A stretch of 64,000 nt of DNA, taken from positions 18,177,168 to 18,241,167 of the forward strand of contig NC_135726.1 of the NCBI RefSeq assembly GCF_964656455.1. Direction: 5' to 3'. Source of the stretch: Halichoerus grypus (lineage: Eukaryota; Chordata; Mammalia; Carnivora; Phocidae). Of this stretch, positions 63,747 to 64,000 are shown one piece after another (position 1 is the stretch's first letter; each line of letters starts with the position of its first letter). Below the pieces are notes generated by a model. It did no database searches, was not told the DNA's origin, and saw only the letters and a list, made by a program, of their open reading frames with translations. The position numbers and the translations under genes are program-made.

Positions 63747-63914
63747 TCACAAATTTTAAGTTAAAAATATATGTATAGGAATATGGTGAAAGAAAATATA
63801 CCAAAAATAATAATGGCAGTTATTGCAGGTAATGGGGATTATACTTTCCTTATATTTTTCAAACTATCTATAAAGAACATGATCTTTTTTAAATTTTAAG
63901 TAATTTCTACATGT

Positions 63915-64000
63915 GGGGCGCCTGGGTGGCTCAGTCGGTTAAGCTTCTGCCTTTGGCTCAGGTCATGATCCCAGGGTCTTGGGATCAAGCCCACATCGGG
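63915..64000 (+). mobile_element. Carnivore SINEC, plus strand, cut by window end
   Basis: The head ggggcgcctgggtggctcag and gctcaggtcatgatcccagg are intact and the element runs off the right edge. The preceding ttttaagtaatttctacatg looks like a fragment of an older inverted tRNA-like SINE into which it jumped. Confidence 0.9.

Larger units (their letters stand above)
61715..64000 (-). other. LRRC36: LRRC36 intron (partial)
   Basis: The sequence right of the penultimate exon is AT-rich intron filled with repeats. I see no further exon before the window edge. Confidence 0.75.

Overview
The window is nuclear DNA from a placental mammal and most likely an arctoid carnivore (bear, seal or mustelid group). 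The evidence is a set of tRNA-Lys-derived SINEC elements whose heads read ggggcgcctgggtggctcag, with a body differing from the canid and felid versions I know. Genes are split by canonical GT-AG introns. The order ATP6V0D1 > HSD11B2 < ZDHHC1 > TPPP3 > LRRC36 < is the mirror image of the block I know from human 16q22.1. Family names rest on translated exons that I recognise. No database search was run.

Layout: 1-12,895 holds the 3' two-thirds of ATP6V0D1 (+, exons 3-8 of 8). 13,385-18,885 holds HSD11B2 complete (-, 5 exons, 407 aa), with a GC-rich promoter up to about 19,600. 19,600-30,400 is intergenic DNA with old MIR and LTR-like repeats and SINEs. 30,420-50,611 holds ZDHHC1 (+): a CpG-rich candidate first exon near 30.5-30.8 kb, a long 5' intron region rich in SINEs, a tiny candidate start exon at 37.05 kb, and ten main coding exons at 38.4-50.4 kb. 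51,430-55,272 holds TPPP3 (+): a GC-rich noncoding first exon and three coding exons, 176 aa. 59,578-61,714 and beyond holds the last two coding exons of LRRC36 (-), which continues past the right edge.

The genes are unrelated housekeeping or tissue-specific genes rather than one pathway: a V-ATPase V0 subunit, the cortisol-inactivating dehydrogenase, a DHHC palmitoyltransferase, a tubulin-bundling protein and a leucine-rich-repeat/coiled-coil protein. ATP6V0D1 and HSD11B2 are tail to tail about 0.5 kb apart. TPPP3 and LRRC36 are also convergent, about 4.3 kb apart.

I found no undescribed multi-gene system. The most interesting signals are: a ZDHHC1 start codon that seems to come from a MIR/L2-like repeat exon; two overlapping open frames in the last ZDHHC1 exons that are switched by skipping one 94-bp exon; an orphan CpG island abutting the DHHC exon; a degenerate G-rich minisatellite filling much of TPPP3 intron 1; and a candidate alternative last exon of LRRC36.
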